A stretch of DNA of 64,000 nucleotides, from the NCBI GenBank assembly GCA_035493895.1, contig DATJHM010000086.1, positions 6,476 to 70,475 of the forward strand, given 5' to 3'. The notes below the pieces were generated by a model. The model ran no database searches, was not told the origin of the DNA, and saw only the letters and a list, made by a program, of their open reading frames with translations. A program made the position numbers and the translations under genes. Positions 35,981 to 45,054 of this stretch are shown one piece after another (within the stretch, counting starts at the first letter, position 1; every line of letters begins with the position of its first letter). This DNA comes from DATJHM01 sp035493895 (lineage in GTDB: Bacteria; Chloroflexota; Ktedonobacteria; Ktedonobacterales; Ktedonobacteraceae).

Positions 35981-36531
35981 CGGTGCTCCGCCTGATTCTT
36001 ATAGATGGTGCGCAAAAGCCGCAGGGTTCTATGTAGCAGCATGCGTACTGCTGAGCCGCTTTTTTCGACAACAGCGCCTATTTCATCGCTGTTCAAACCG
36101 TGACCGAAGCGCAAACGCAACACTTCCTGCTGGAGTGCTGGCAACTGATGTACGGCACCAGCAAGTTGTCGATACTCCTCGCGTGCCAGGCTGATCTGTT
36201 CTGGACTACCGCCATCATCGGCATACAGCGGCTCAGAGAACCATTCCAGAGAGACCTGCGGGCGTCGGGTAGAGCGCCGAAGGTGATCCACTGTTTTGTT
36301 GCGTGTAATTGTCCAAAGCCATGCCTCCTGTTTCTGCTCATCGAAAGTCGGGAATTGCTGATTCTGCAAGACCGAGAGAAAGACGCTGAGCACAATATCT
36401 TCTGCATCCTCCCGTGAGGAGAGATGTTGATAGACATACGCGAAGAGTACAGAGGCATAACGCTGATAGAGTTCTGCATAGAGTTCTCCATACGATGACT
36501 GTTGCAACAACTTATCGTCCTTGTATTGCAT
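35977..36531 (-). CDS. ECF-type RNA polymerase sigma factor
   Basis: 184 residues. Region 2 includes Y-A-S-V-L-F-A-Y-V and D-A-E-D-I-V-L-S-V-F near 40-55. Region 4 includes L-P-A-L-Q-Q-E-V-L-R-L-R-F and I-G-A-V-V-E-K-S-G-S-A-V-R near 135-165. It is coupled to the membrane protein downstream, which probably holds it inactive until a signal arrives. Its target promoters cannot be read from this window. Confidence 0.95.
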   Translation of the reverse strand: MQYKDDKLLQQSSYGELYAELYQRYASVLFAYVYQHLSSREDAEDIVLSVFLSVLQNQQFPTFDEQKQEAWLWTITRNKTVDHLRRSTRRPQVSLEWFSEPLYADDGGSPEQISLAREEYRQLAGAVHQLPALQQEVLRLRFGHGLNSDEIGAVVEKSGSAVRMLLHRTLRLLRTIYKNQAEHR

Positions 36532-36842
36532 TTCTGTCCTCTAGAGTTTTTTGAGATCTCACAAGGTATCTCGCCAACAGGAAAAAAGTGCAACAAAATA
36601 AGAAAGATAGTATGACCCCCCGCAAAAACCAGCGAACACTCACGCTTTTTACGAATAAACCGGGGAGGGCACCAACATAGATACAAATAAATTCATGTTT
36701 CTACATAGTAATGCGTAGATACTCTGTAGTCTATTTTTGGGATGTAGCGTAGTATATTATAATAATTGTATTTTTATTAGATAAAAGATGAAAAAATATT
36801 CATAGGAATGTATTGAAGTAATGAGAGTTTTATGATATAAGG

Positions 36843-36870
36843 AATTGTCACACGAAAGCGTCTGACAATT
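36843..36870 (+). promoter_or_regulatory. 8-bp inverted repeat upstream of the small peptide gene
   Basis: AATTGTCA (36843-36850) and TGACAATT (36863-36870) lie about 50 bases upstream of the peptide start. It could be an operator or part of the promoter; no confident -35/-10 pair was assigned. Confidence 0.35.
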
Positions 36871-36920
36871 TATGTACAATAGCACATAGATAATACTTAA
36901 AAATGTAGGGAGGAAGAAAT

Positions 36921-37040
36921 ATGTGGTATGTTGTTGGCACTCGCTGTTGGAGAGATGATCCACCAGAGCCCGAACCAGAGCCGCCAATACTGATTGGACC
37001 CGATGACTCGGAACGCCCTGGTCTCTCGACCAAAAAATAG
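36921..37040 (+). CDS. Small Pro/Glu-rich peptide gene (39 residues)
   Basis: An ATG at 36921 follows the excellent ribosome site GGGAGGAAG and opens 39 codons. The peptide starts M-W-Y-V-V-G-T-R-C-W-R-D-D, continues P-P-E-P-E-P-E-P-P-I-L-I-G-P-D-D and ends S-T-K-K. A strong terminator follows at 37135-37171 on the same strand, so this is a complete small transcription unit in an otherwise empty 640-base gap. I recognise no family. The single Cys, two Trp residues and the Pro-Glu run would be compatible with a modified or secreted peptide, but no processing enzyme lies beside it. An 86-residue frame on the opposite strand is less convincing. Confidence 0.55.
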   Translation: MWYVVGTRCWRDDPPEPEPEPPILIGPDDSERPGLSTKK

Positions 37041-37134
37041 GCTGGCCCAGGGTTGGCATACACGAGCTGATTGACAAAAAGATTGATCAGCCTGGGATAA
37101 AATAACATAGTCGTTGCTTACGAAGAAGTGGGAA

Positions 37135-37171
37135 GCCCCGGAAGATTGTGCTCTTCCGGGGCATTATTTTT
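37135..37171 (+). terminator. Rho-independent terminator of the 39-residue peptide gene
   Basis: GCCCCGGAAGA and its exact reverse complement form an 11-bp stem with a 6-base loop, followed by ATTATTTTT on the plus strand. It sits just before the end of metH on the opposite strand. Confidence 0.88.
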
Positions 37172-37173
37172 GT

Positions 37174-40100
37174 TCAGACTTGCAGAGCTTCAGCGGCCGC
37201 GCGGACTGAGAAGTAGGAAGACTGGGGATGGTGCACAATGATAGCGGCAGTGGACTGCTCGGGATTGAGCTGGAAGGCTTCGGTCAGATCCACACCGATC
37301 GTCTCGCGCACCGGCAGAAGCTGGAAGACCCGTTTGTGATCTTCCAGATCAGGAATTGCAGCATAGCCCCAGCTATAACGCCTGCCCTCTGGCTCATTGA
37401 GCTTGAGTTCGCGACAGACGAGGCGATTGGTATATTCTGCCAGTCCCTCGGCCATCTCAACACCCAGGCCATGAGCGAAATAGGCTTCGGCATAATTGCC
37501 CTCTTGCTGCAAACGATCTACATATGCAGTGGCACTTTCCCCCACCGTCACCACCTGTAAAGCGACAACATCAACCTTGCCACTTTCAAGCGAGGCAAAG
37601 TAATCTGCCAGGCAAAGGCGTTCACGCTCACCCTGGCGAGGGAAGCGGAAACGAGCCACCTCACGGAGCGTGCCATCCTGTTGATACGCCTGATAATCGT
37701 AAACAAGCAGCGTATTGCCCTGAGACTGACAGGGGAAATAGCCATAGACAGCGCGGGGTTGCAGGTAGCGCGACTGGCGAGCCTCACGCATCATACGCGT
37801 CAGGCGCGGCTCGAACTCCTCAGCAACCAGACGTTCGAACTCTTCACCATGCGACTTGCCGCCCCAATGGAGACGATACAGCGTCTTGATATCCATACAC
37901 GCGGCTACGTCCTCAAGTCCGATGCGTTCGAGCACGCGTGGACCCCAGAACGGAGGTTGCGGAAGCGTGGCAAGAGGCTTGATATGCTCCGAACGTGTTT
38001 CATCATTACTGACAGGTTCGGACGTGACCTCCTTGCTGGCTTTACGCAAGCGTTCTTTCAGGGCCTCCTGCTGAATGCGTTGCACAAACGTGGCGCGTTC
38101 CTCAGGCGCATTCGTCAACTTGTCGATGATATCCAGACCCTCAAAGGCATCACGGGCATAGAAGACACCTGGCGCGTAGGCAAGAGGCGTCGACTCGCTC
38201 GTCTGCTCATCCACGAAAAGAATGCGGCGACCAAACGAGCGATTAATTGCCGCACCACCAATGATCACCGGAAAATCCAGATCGCGCTTGTGCAGTTCTT
38301 TGACACAGAGCGGCATCTGTTTAGAAGTGCTCACCAGCAGAGCCGAGAGGCCAATCGCATCGGCCTTCACCTCAATCGCCTTATCCAGAATCGTATTGAG
38401 TGGAACCTGTTTTCCGAGGTCATAGACAGTATAGCCATTGTTGCTCAATATCGTATTAACGAGATTTTTGCCGATATCATGAACATCGCCAAAGACGGTC
38501 GCCAGGACAATTTTGCCCTTGGTATAGCCCTCTTTCTTCTCCAGATACTGTTCCAGATGGGCCACAGCGCGCTTCATGACCTCGGCAGATTGCAGCACAA
38601 AGGGCAGAATCAGCTCACCTGCGCCAAAACGATCACCGACATCCTTCATCGCGGGCAGGAGCACACTATTGAGCACATTGACCGCCGCCTCGCCAGTAGA
38701 AACCTCCTGTTCGGTGGCACGTTCGCTGATCACCTCATCGATCAGCGGCTCGATGCCTTCTTTGCGGCGATGCAGAATCTGCCAGTGAATACGTTCCGCG
38801 ACCGTCATCCCCTCAGTAGGATCAACTTTTGCCGCCGCATCCTGCTGCTGGGGCTCGTGCACCTCAAAATAGGCGATGAAGCGGGGAAGCGCATCGGGAC
38901 GATTGAAGATCAGATCTTCAGCGAGCTGGCGCGCCTCCTGCTCAATCTCCGCATAGGGCGTAATATGGACCGGATTAACGATCGCCATATCCAGGCCCGC
39001 TTTCACCGCATGAAAGAGGAAGACGCTATTGAGGACCGCGCGGGCATGCATCTTCAAGCCGAAGGAGAGATTACTGACGCCCAGAATCGTCATGACACCG
39101 GGCAACTCCTGCTTGATGCGACGAAGAGCCTCAAGGGTTTCGATTGCGCCGCGCTGCTCTTCCTCCAGACCAGTCGTAATTGGCAGCGTAAGAGGATCAA
39201 AAATGAGCGCATTGGGTGGTAGATTATACTCGCCTACGCAGAGCGCGTGAATCGCGTGTGCAATCTCCAGCTTGCGTTCGACCGTACGTGCCATCCCCTT
39301 TTCATCGATTGTCAGAGCAACCACAGCGGCTCCATGTTCAATAGCCAGCGGGAGCACATCATCGATACGTTTGCGACCAGATTCCATATTGACCGAATTG
39401 AGAATACAACGTCCCGGAGCGATCTCCAGAGCGGCCTTCATCACATTGGCCTCTGTACTATCGATGACCAGGGGGGCTTCTATGCTCATAGAGAGCTTCT
39501 TGACGAGAATTTTCATCTGGTCTGCTTCATCGGTGCGCTCGGTCAGCGCGACCTGAGCATCGAGCACATGGGCTCCGCCCTCGACCTGTTCGCGAGCGAT
39601 CGCCAGCAGCGTATCATAATCATCGCGTAGAAGCGCCTGTTTAGCTTTGCGGCTCCCGGTTGAATTGACACGCTCACCGACCAGCAAAGGAGCGGGGTCC
39701 TGCTGCATCTCGACCGAGCGGATTGCGCTCGAGGCTTGCGGGGGAATGATACGTGTGAAGTCTTTACCGAGGACATTCTGGTCGGCAACGGGACGAGGGC
39801 GGCGCGGAGCATTGCGGCAGGCGTTGACAATCGCGCGCATATGCTCGTGGCTACTGCCACAACAGCCGCCGATCACATTGACGCCAAACTCCGTGATAAA
39901 CTCACGAAGCGCCTCCGCCATTGGTTCGGGCTCCATCGGATAGACAGCCTGACCATTGACATTGAGAGGAATGCCCGCGTTCGGAATCGTCGAAATGGGC
40001 AGCGGACAGCTTTCTGCGAGGTAACGCACCGGCTCACGCATATACTCCGGGCCAGTGGAACAGTTAAGGCCAATAATATCGACGCGGAGCGATGTCAAAG

Positions 40101-40746
40101 TGGTCACCACGGCAGCAATATCAGTGCCGAGCAACATGCGTCCGCTCGTATCAAGCGAGACCTGAGCCTGAATTGGCACCGACCGTCCCACCTCTGTCAT
40201 AGCGCGGCGCATGCCTGTGATAGCAGCCTTCACCTCAAGGATATCCTGGCTTGTCTCGATCAAGAGCAGATCAACGCCCCCCTCGAGCAGTGGGACCGTC
40301 TGTTCGCGAAAGAGTTCTAGTAGCTGCTGATACGTAATATTGCTCAGAAGAGGATCATCAGAAGAAGGGAGCATACCAGTTGGGCCAACGGACCCGGCCA
40401 CGAAGCGGGGCTGTTCTGGCGTACTGTAGGCATCGGCGAGACGGCGGGCAAGGCGAGCGGCTGAATGATTAATCTCATAGGTATGCTGGCCGAGACCGTA
40501 CTCATCCAGTTTGAGGTGGCTGGCAGTGAACGTATCAGTTTCAATGACATCGCAGCCCACCTCTAAAAAGCCCGTATGAATCTCCTCAATTACCCGAGGT
40601 TTGGTCATGATAAGATACTCGTTGCAGCCCTCGGTCGCTTCACCGCCATAGTCCTCGGCGGTCAACTGATAACGTTGAATATTGGTGCCCATAGCGCCAT
40701 CAAAAATCAAGACACGCTCTGCCAGGGCCTCAAGATATCGGCTCAT
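37174..40746 (-). CDS. metH: Cobalamin-dependent methionine synthase
   Basis: 1190 residues, near the normal length. The modules appear in order: a homocysteine-binding domain (D-G-A-M-G-T at about 16, zinc ligands Cys295 and Cys296 in G-G-C-C-G-S-S), a pterin-binding domain (about 350-640), a cobalamin-binding domain with D-V-H-D-I-G (lower axial ligand His756), and a C-terminal activation domain (from about 950) with R-Y-S-W-G-Y-A. It transfers a methyl group from methyltetrahydrofolate to homocysteine. AAGGAGAG precedes the ATG. No cobalamin or SAM riboswitch was recognised in the short upstream gap. Confidence 0.98.
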   Translation of the reverse strand: MSRYLEALAERVLIFDGAMGTNIQRYQLTAEDYGGEATEGCNEYLIMTKPRVIEEIHTGFLEVGCDVIETDTFTASHLKLDEYGLGQHTYEINHSAARLARRLADAYSTPEQPRFVAGSVGPTGMLPSSDDPLLSNITYQQLLELFREQTVPLLEGGVDLLLIETSQDILEVKAAITGMRRAMTEVGRSVPIQAQVSLDTSGRMLLGTDIAAVVTTLTSLRVDIIGLNCSTGPEYMREPVRYLAESCPLPISTIPNAGIPLNVNGQAVYPMEPEPMAEALREFITEFGVNVIGGCCGSSHEHMRAIVNACRNAPRRPRPVADQNVLGKDFTRIIPPQASSAIRSVEMQQDPAPLLVGERVNSTGSRKAKQALLRDDYDTLLAIAREQVEGGAHVLDAQVALTERTDEADQMKILVKKLSMSIEAPLVIDSTEANVMKAALEIAPGRCILNSVNMESGRKRIDDVLPLAIEHGAAVVALTIDEKGMARTVERKLEIAHAIHALCVGEYNLPPNALIFDPLTLPITTGLEEEQRGAIETLEALRRIKQELPGVMTILGVSNLSFGLKMHARAVLNSVFLFHAVKAGLDMAIVNPVHITPYAEIEQEARQLAEDLIFNRPDALPRFIAYFEVHEPQQQDAAAKVDPTEGMTVAERIHWQILHRRKEGIEPLIDEVISERATEQEVSTGEAAVNVLNSVLLPAMKDVGDRFGAGELILPFVLQSAEVMKRAVAHLEQYLEKKEGYTKGKIVLATVFGDVHDIGKNLVNTILSNNGYTVYDLGKQVPLNTILDKAIEVKADAIGLSALLVSTSKQMPLCVKELHKRDLDFPVIIGGAAINRSFGRRILFVDEQTSESTPLAYAPGVFYARDAFEGLDIIDKLTNAPEERATFVQRIQQEALKERLRKASKEVTSEPVSNDETRSEHIKPLATLPQPPFWGPRVLERIGLEDVAACMDIKTLYRLHWGGKSHGEEFERLVAEEFEPRLTRMMREARQSRYLQPRAVYGYFPCQSQGNTLLVYDYQAYQQDGTLREVARFRFPRQGERERLCLADYFASLESGKVDVVALQVVTVGESATAYVDRLQQEGNYAEAYFAHGLGVEMAEGLAEYTNRLVCRELKLNEPEGRRYSWGYAAIPDLEDHKRVFQLLPVRETIGVDLTEAFQLNPEQSTAAIIVHHPQSSYFSVRAAAEALQV

Positions 40747-40830
40747 GAATCTCTCCTTGCCCTCCCCTATAAATACTGATAAATCGATTTAGCGAGAGGT
40801 AAGTAATGTATATATAGTGCGCTGAAACAG

Positions 40831-41061
40831 TTACGCCGCTGAATGGGGAAGTGAGATGTCAAGGTATCTGGCCGTAAAATGGGGCGTAGGAATGGGCTCG
40901 TGATCTTCAAGCATACCTTGTAAGTGCATAGCGATAGCTTTCTGCATGTTCTGCTCAACTTCTTCCACAGTATCCCCTACAGCTATACAGCCTGGCAGAT
41001 CGGGAGAATATGCGCCATAATTTTCGCAACCCTTTTCAACGATAATAAGAAAGCGGTACAT
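40831..41061 (-). CDS. hicB: HicB family antitoxin
   Basis: 76 residues. The sequence Y-R-F-L-I-I-V-E, Y-G-A-Y-S-P-D-L-P-G-C, G-D-T-V-E-E-V-E-Q-N is the partial RNase H-like fold of HicB. It lacks a long C-terminal DNA-binding domain, so it is the short type. It begins 4 bases after the HicA gene. It should bind and inhibit the HicA RNase. Confidence 0.93.
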   Translation of the reverse strand: MYRFLIIVEKGCENYGAYSPDLPGCIAVGDTVEEVEQNMQKAIAMHLQGMLEDHEPIPTPHFTARYLDISLPHSAA

Positions 41062-41065
41062 CTTA

Positions 41066-41260
41066 TTAAATCCTCCTGGGAATCTGTGCCTGTCTCAAGA
41101 TACTAAGCAGCGTGCCCCGAGGGACTTCTTTGCTGGGATGACCTGCAATAGTAACACGCCCACATTTTGTTGAATGTTTGAATTGCCGATGGTCGCCCTC
41201 CGTTTTTATGTGATACCAACCATCTTCTTCAATGAGCTTGATCACATCTCGAACCTTCAT
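41066..41260 (-). CDS. hicA: HicA family toxin (mRNA interferase)
   Basis: 64 residues from the ATG at 41260 (five codons inside the open frame). The double-stranded RNA-binding-like fold is recognised by V-I-K-L-I-E-E-D-G-W-Y, then T-E-G-D-H-R-Q-F-K-H with the catalytic His, and V-T-I-A-G-H-P-S-K-E-V-P-R-G-T. The order toxin then antitoxin is standard for hicAB. The pair lies between metH and a DJ-1-like gene. Confidence 0.93.
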   Translation of the reverse strand: MKVRDVIKLIEEDGWYHIKTEGDHRQFKHSTKCGRVTIAGHPSKEVPRGTLLSILRQAQIPRRI

Positions 41261-41317
41261 CCTTCCCCCCACCACCTCCCGATTATTCTCTTATTGTATT
41301 ATACACCTGAAGACGGA

Positions 41318-41839
41318 TTATTCAGCCAGAGCAGCAACCAGTTCGCGACAGAAATCGGGAATATCTTCGACCACGCGGCCCCAGACCATATTTCCTTCGC
41401 GGAATGCGGGCTTGTCCACCCAGATTCCCCCGGCATTCGTAATATCGTCTTTAATCCCCCTGGACCCGGTAGCTTTGCGTCCTTTGAGAATACCGGCAGA
41501 AGCGGGAACCCAGCCGCCATGGCAGATCGTCCCGATAATCTTTCCCTGTGCATGTATCGTACGGACAAGCGCAAGCACGCCCGGATCACGGCGCAATTTG
41601 TCAGGTGCCCAGCCGCCGGGTATCACGAGGCCGTCCAGTTCAGATGCAGCGGGTGCCTCTTCGATGCTGACATCAGGCGTCATCTCCAGGCCATGTTTGC
41701 CGTGGATAGTCTGGCGAGACAAACCGATGACAACCACGCGAGCCCCCTCTTCCCGCAGGCGCATCAAAGGAACCCAGAACTCTAAATCTTCCACCTCCTG
41801 GGCCACAAAATAACCGATAGTTTTCCCCTGTAAAAGCAT
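41318..41839 (-). CDS. DJ-1/PfpI family protein
   Basis: 173 residues from the ATG at 41839, which has AAGGAG nine bases upstream. The nucleophile elbow is G-T-I-C-H-G-G-W near residue 100, with the partner region D-G-L-V-I-P-G-G near 70. Members act as stress-related deglycases, proteases or chaperones; which applies here is unclear. The C-terminus F-C-R-E-L-V-A-A-L-A-E is typical. Confidence 0.93.
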   Translation of the reverse strand: MLLQGKTIGYFVAQEVEDLEFWVPLMRLREEGARVVVIGLSRQTIHGKHGLEMTPDVSIEEAPAASELDGLVIPGGWAPDKLRRDPGVLALVRTIHAQGKIIGTICHGGWVPASAGILKGRKATGSRGIKDDITNAGGIWVDKPAFREGNMVWGRVVEDIPDFCRELVAALAE

Positions 41840-42163
41840 AGTCGTGTTCTCCTTGTGAGTGGGTAGCAATCTAAGCGTTATTATATCATGTCTTCAAGAA
41901 CTTCAGAACAGCGCTGTCTATTCCATTTCTCGAAAAGACACGGATTATACGATTATCAATCCATGTCTTCCATCCCCATCACATATTTGAGACGTCTTTT
42001 TGCCAGAAAAAGCTGAACGCATCGGGTACAATAGGGAGGGATAACGCTATGTTTAACATCAGGAGCCTTAACTAACAGGTAATCTTCATAGCCAGTTCAT
42101 TCGTATTACAACAGCAGGTTACCGGGCTGAGGCCTGAGCCTTTTCAGAACGAAGGAGCTTACT
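41840..42163. other. Divergent gap between the DJ-1 and YbdK-type genes
   Basis: 324 bases. An 8-codon frame M-F-N-I-R-S-L-N at 42049-42075, after GGGAGGG and preceded by TACAAT, could be a leader peptide for the YbdK-type gene. The support is only the ribosome site. Confidence 0.3.
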
Positions 42164-43291
42164 ATGTCAAAGCGTTTTACGCTAGGGATCGAAGAAGAAT
42201 TTCAACTTGTCGATACACAAACCGGCGAGTTGAGCTCACGTGCGCCATTAATTCTGGAAAAAGGAGCTGCGATCTTTGGAGAGAACATCAAGCCAGAGAT
42301 GTTACAGTCAACCATTGAGCTCATCTCGGATGTGTTGCCTGATATTCACGTCGCGCGGAGGGATTTGTATGCGGCAAGAGCACAACTGGTAAAATGCGTG
42401 GACAAAGAAGGGCTGGCGTTAATCAGCGCGGGGACGCATCCCAGCTCAGACTGGCAGGACCAGTTGAGCAGCGAAGGAGAGCGTTACCAGGAACTGGCGC
42501 GAGAATATCAGGATGTGGTGCTCTCTGACTTGATCTTTGGCTTACATGTGCACGTGGGGGTGGGCGATGATGCATTGATGATCAAGGTTTTGAATCAGGT
42601 ACGCACCTGGTTACCACACCTGCTGGCATTGTCCTCAAACTCCCCGTTCTGGGTTGGACGCCTGACAGGTCTCAAATCATATCGCTCGGTACAGTGGAAA
42701 CGATTTCCACGTAGTGGCGTTCCTCCCATCATCGCATCTTACGCTGCATTTGAAAACCACGTACAGCAGCTGGTCGACATGGGAGCAATCGACGATGGCA
42801 AGAAGGTCTGGTGGGATGTGCGCCCGCATGCCTACTTCAAAACCATCGAATTTCGCATATTTGATATGCCCCTGACGATAGACGATACACTGGCCCTGGC
42901 GGCGCTCTGCCAGGCGCTGGTCGCCAAACTGGTGGCGCTCGTCGAAGATGGCAAGCAGGTGCCGATTATTGAAAGTACATTTATTGAAGAAAACAAATGG
43001 TGGGCATTGCTGTATGGTCTGGACGCCACTATCTATGATTTCGAACGCAAAAAGCGTGTCCCCATGCGTGAAGCCATACGCAGCCTGCTCGATTTTGTCC
43101 ACGATCAGGCCGAAGAGTTTGGGAGCCTGCACGAGATACAGCATCTCTATAACCTGCTGGGCAATGCGGAAGGGACAGGGGCGGATCGCCAGATTGCGAT
43201 CTACCGAGCAACCGGCGATACAGCACAGGTTATTCGGTACTTGCGTGAGCAGACATTGGCAGGCATCGAACTCAGCAGAGTAGCGACCTAG
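42164..43291 (+). CDS. YbdK-type carboxylate-amine ligase (glutamate-cysteine ligase family 2)
   Basis: 375 residues, the usual length. The start L-G-I-E-E-E-F-Q-L-V-D and the motifs G-L-H-V-H-V-G-V near 128, W-D-V-R-P-H near 224 and E-F-R-I-F-D-M-P near 235 define the family. Members join glutamate to an amine using ATP; a true glutathione role is not demonstrated in Chloroflexota. AAGGAGCTTACT precedes the ATG. Confidence 0.95.
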   Translation: MSKRFTLGIEEEFQLVDTQTGELSSRAPLILEKGAAIFGENIKPEMLQSTIELISDVLPDIHVARRDLYAARAQLVKCVDKEGLALISAGTHPSSDWQDQLSSEGERYQELAREYQDVVLSDLIFGLHVHVGVGDDALMIKVLNQVRTWLPHLLALSSNSPFWVGRLTGLKSYRSVQWKRFPRSGVPPIIASYAAFENHVQQLVDMGAIDDGKKVWWDVRPHAYFKTIEFRIFDMPLTIDDTLALAALCQALVAKLVALVEDGKQVPIIESTFIEENKWWALLYGLDATIYDFERKKRVPMREAIRSLLDFVHDQAEEFGSLHEIQHLYNLLGNAEGTGADRQIAIYRATGDTAQVIRYLREQTLAGIELSRVAT

Positions 43292-43683
43292 CGCGGTTGT
43301 AGGGACCATATCGCCCACCTGAGGGAAATGGTCAGAAGCCCATAAGGGACGCGGATCGGCATCAAGCGCGATCAAGAGGCATCAACCTAAGGGGCGAGAT
43401 GGCCGGAGGGGGCCGTGGACCGGCATAAAGCCCGGTCCCTACCTCAGCCATTCTTCGAGGGATGAGACCTCGTGCACCTCCTTGCCAAATATGATGTGGT
43501 TTCGCTACATACAGGGAGGGGGCCGGGACGAGCCCATACGCATGAAGTGAACCGCCTCTCCGCTCAAGGGCGAGAGGGGTCGAGCGAGTTCGCAGGCACA
43601 GTTCCGTTTCACTTCACCGTGCCGCTACTGGGGTCTACGTGGCGGAGCTTCATGCGTATCGGGGGAAAGAAATTGACGCCGAA
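43292..43683. repeat. Repeat region downstream of the YbdK-type gene
   Basis: GCATCAACCTAAG at 43379, the left end of the MITE-like elements, is followed by GGGCGAGATGGCCGG at 43392 (also at 34237). Then ATACGCATGAAG (43536-43547) pairs exactly with 43648-43659, and GAAGTGAA (43545-43552) with 43608-43615, forming nested inverted repeats about 120 bases long. No gene was found. It is probably an assembly of partial elements. Confidence 0.65.
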
Positions 43684-44865
43684 TTAGTCCTCAGCGATCT
43701 GGGTGATGCTGGCACAGAAGCGATCGATCTCGTCCTCGCTATTATAATAGTGGACAGAGGCGCGGATCATCGTCGTCAGGCCGCGTGCTTCCAGATCGAG
43801 CAGGGTTGAGCTGCGCTCGCTTACCGAGACATTGATGTGTTGTGCAGCGAGATGCTGGCGAATGGCTTCGGGCTCGACCCCATCAACAGTAAAGGTCACG
43901 ATGCCGCATTGTAGAGCGCCCCGGTCATGCACGACAACACCTGGAATAGGGCTTAATTGCGTGCGTAGCTGATAAGCGAGCGTTCTGATACGTCGCCACG
44001 TTGTTTCCAGATTCCATTGCATGGCATAGTCGATCGCGACACCCAGACCGATCTTCGCAGCGTAATTGCACTCCCAGTTCTCGAAGCGGCGTGCGTCTGC
44101 GCGAATTTCGTAGCGATCGCGTGCCGTCCAGCGAGCGGAGTGGAGATCGAGGAAAGGCGGCTCAAGCTGCTCAATCAGATCACGACGTACATAGAGAAAG
44201 CCCGTACCGCGTGGGCCACGCAGATATTTGCGGCCAGTGGTAGAGAGCATATCGCAGCCAATGAGCTGGACATCAATCGGCATCTGACCGACCGATTGGC
44301 AGGCATCCAGGAGATAGAGTACGCCCGCCTCGCGCGCGATTTTCCCCACCTCAGCAGCAGGATTGACCAGACCGCCACTGGTAGGCACATGCGTGATCGC
44401 AATCAGCTTCACCCGCTCATCCAGCATCGAACGCAGAGCATCGAGCGAAATCTGTCCGGAGGCATCATCAGGGATAGGCTCAATGATAGCGCCAGTCTTT
44501 TTAGCCACCTGAAGTAATGCAATATAATTGCTGGCATACTCAGCCATCGCCGTCAGAATGCGGTCCCCCGGCTGAAAAGGAATGGAATAGAACGCCATAT
44601 CCCAGGCGCGGGTGGCATTTTCCACAATCGCAATCTCATCTTGAGCACAATTAATCAATGCAGCAGCGGCAACATAGACATGATCGATCGCCTCATGCGC
44701 TTGCTCAACCGACTCATAGCCACCGATCCTGGCCTCAAGTTGCAAATGAGCAAGAGTAGCCGCAAGCACCGGCTCAGGCATCAAAGAAGAACCAGCATTA
44801 TTCAGATGGGAAACATGAGCGCATCCCGGTGTCTCAGCACGTGCACGCAGTAGATCGAACGGCAT
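43684..44865 (-). CDS. Class V aminotransferase (cysteine desulfurase-like)
   Basis: 393 residues from the ATG at 44865, with AAAGGAT upstream; the open frame extends 15 codons more. It has the PLP-binding Lys in T-G-R-K-Y-L-R-G-P-R-G near 213, I-T-H-V-P-T-S-G-G-L-V-N-P near 161 and D-A-C-Q-S-V-G-Q near 192. It could be a cysteine desulfurase-like or other class V enzyme; the lack of an obvious active-site Cys loop makes a true desulfurase uncertain. It appears to be a single-gene unit. Confidence 0.9.
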   Translation of the reverse strand: MPFDLLRARAETPGCAHVSHLNNAGSSLMPEPVLAATLAHLQLEARIGGYESVEQAHEAIDHVYVAAAALINCAQDEIAIVENATRAWDMAFYSIPFQPGDRILTAMAEYASNYIALLQVAKKTGAIIEPIPDDASGQISLDALRSMLDERVKLIAITHVPTSGGLVNPAAEVGKIAREAGVLYLLDACQSVGQMPIDVQLIGCDMLSTTGRKYLRGPRGTGFLYVRRDLIEQLEPPFLDLHSARWTARDRYEIRADARRFENWECNYAAKIGLGVAIDYAMQWNLETTWRRIRTLAYQLRTQLSPIPGVVVHDRGALQCGIVTFTVDGVEPEAIRQHLAAQHINVSVSERSSTLLDLEARGLTTMIRASVHYYNSEDEIDRFCASITQIAED

Positions 44866-45000
44866 AATTTTATCCTTTATCTTAAAAAGAAAGCTCTGTA
44901 GCGTCGTCACCCAGAGAGCGAACGCTTTTTTTCATTGTAAAAAGTCATCGATGATGCTGTCAAGCTGCGTACAAATCGTCATGAAAGCGAAAAAGACAAA

Positions 45001-45042
45001 CACGACCTGCCCGGTTTATTGCAGCCGGGCAAGTCGTGTCAG
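45001..45042 (-). terminator. Terminator of the GAF-domain regulator gene
   Basis: On the minus strand CACGAC-TTGCCCGG pairs with CCGGGCAGGTCGTG, one mismatch, and is followed by TTTGTCTTTTTC. It lies 13 bases after the stop at 45055. Confidence 0.85.
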
Positions 45043-45054
45043 AGAGAAGCGATT

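Noticed and set aside
36848..37108. 86-residue frame on the minus strand opposite the small peptide gene
   Set aside because: It has no clear ribosome site and overlaps a better-supported plus-strand frame with a terminator on that strand.
37681..39222. 513-residue frame opposite metH
   Set aside because: It is the antisense of a well-conserved gene, with no protein-like motifs or ribosome site.
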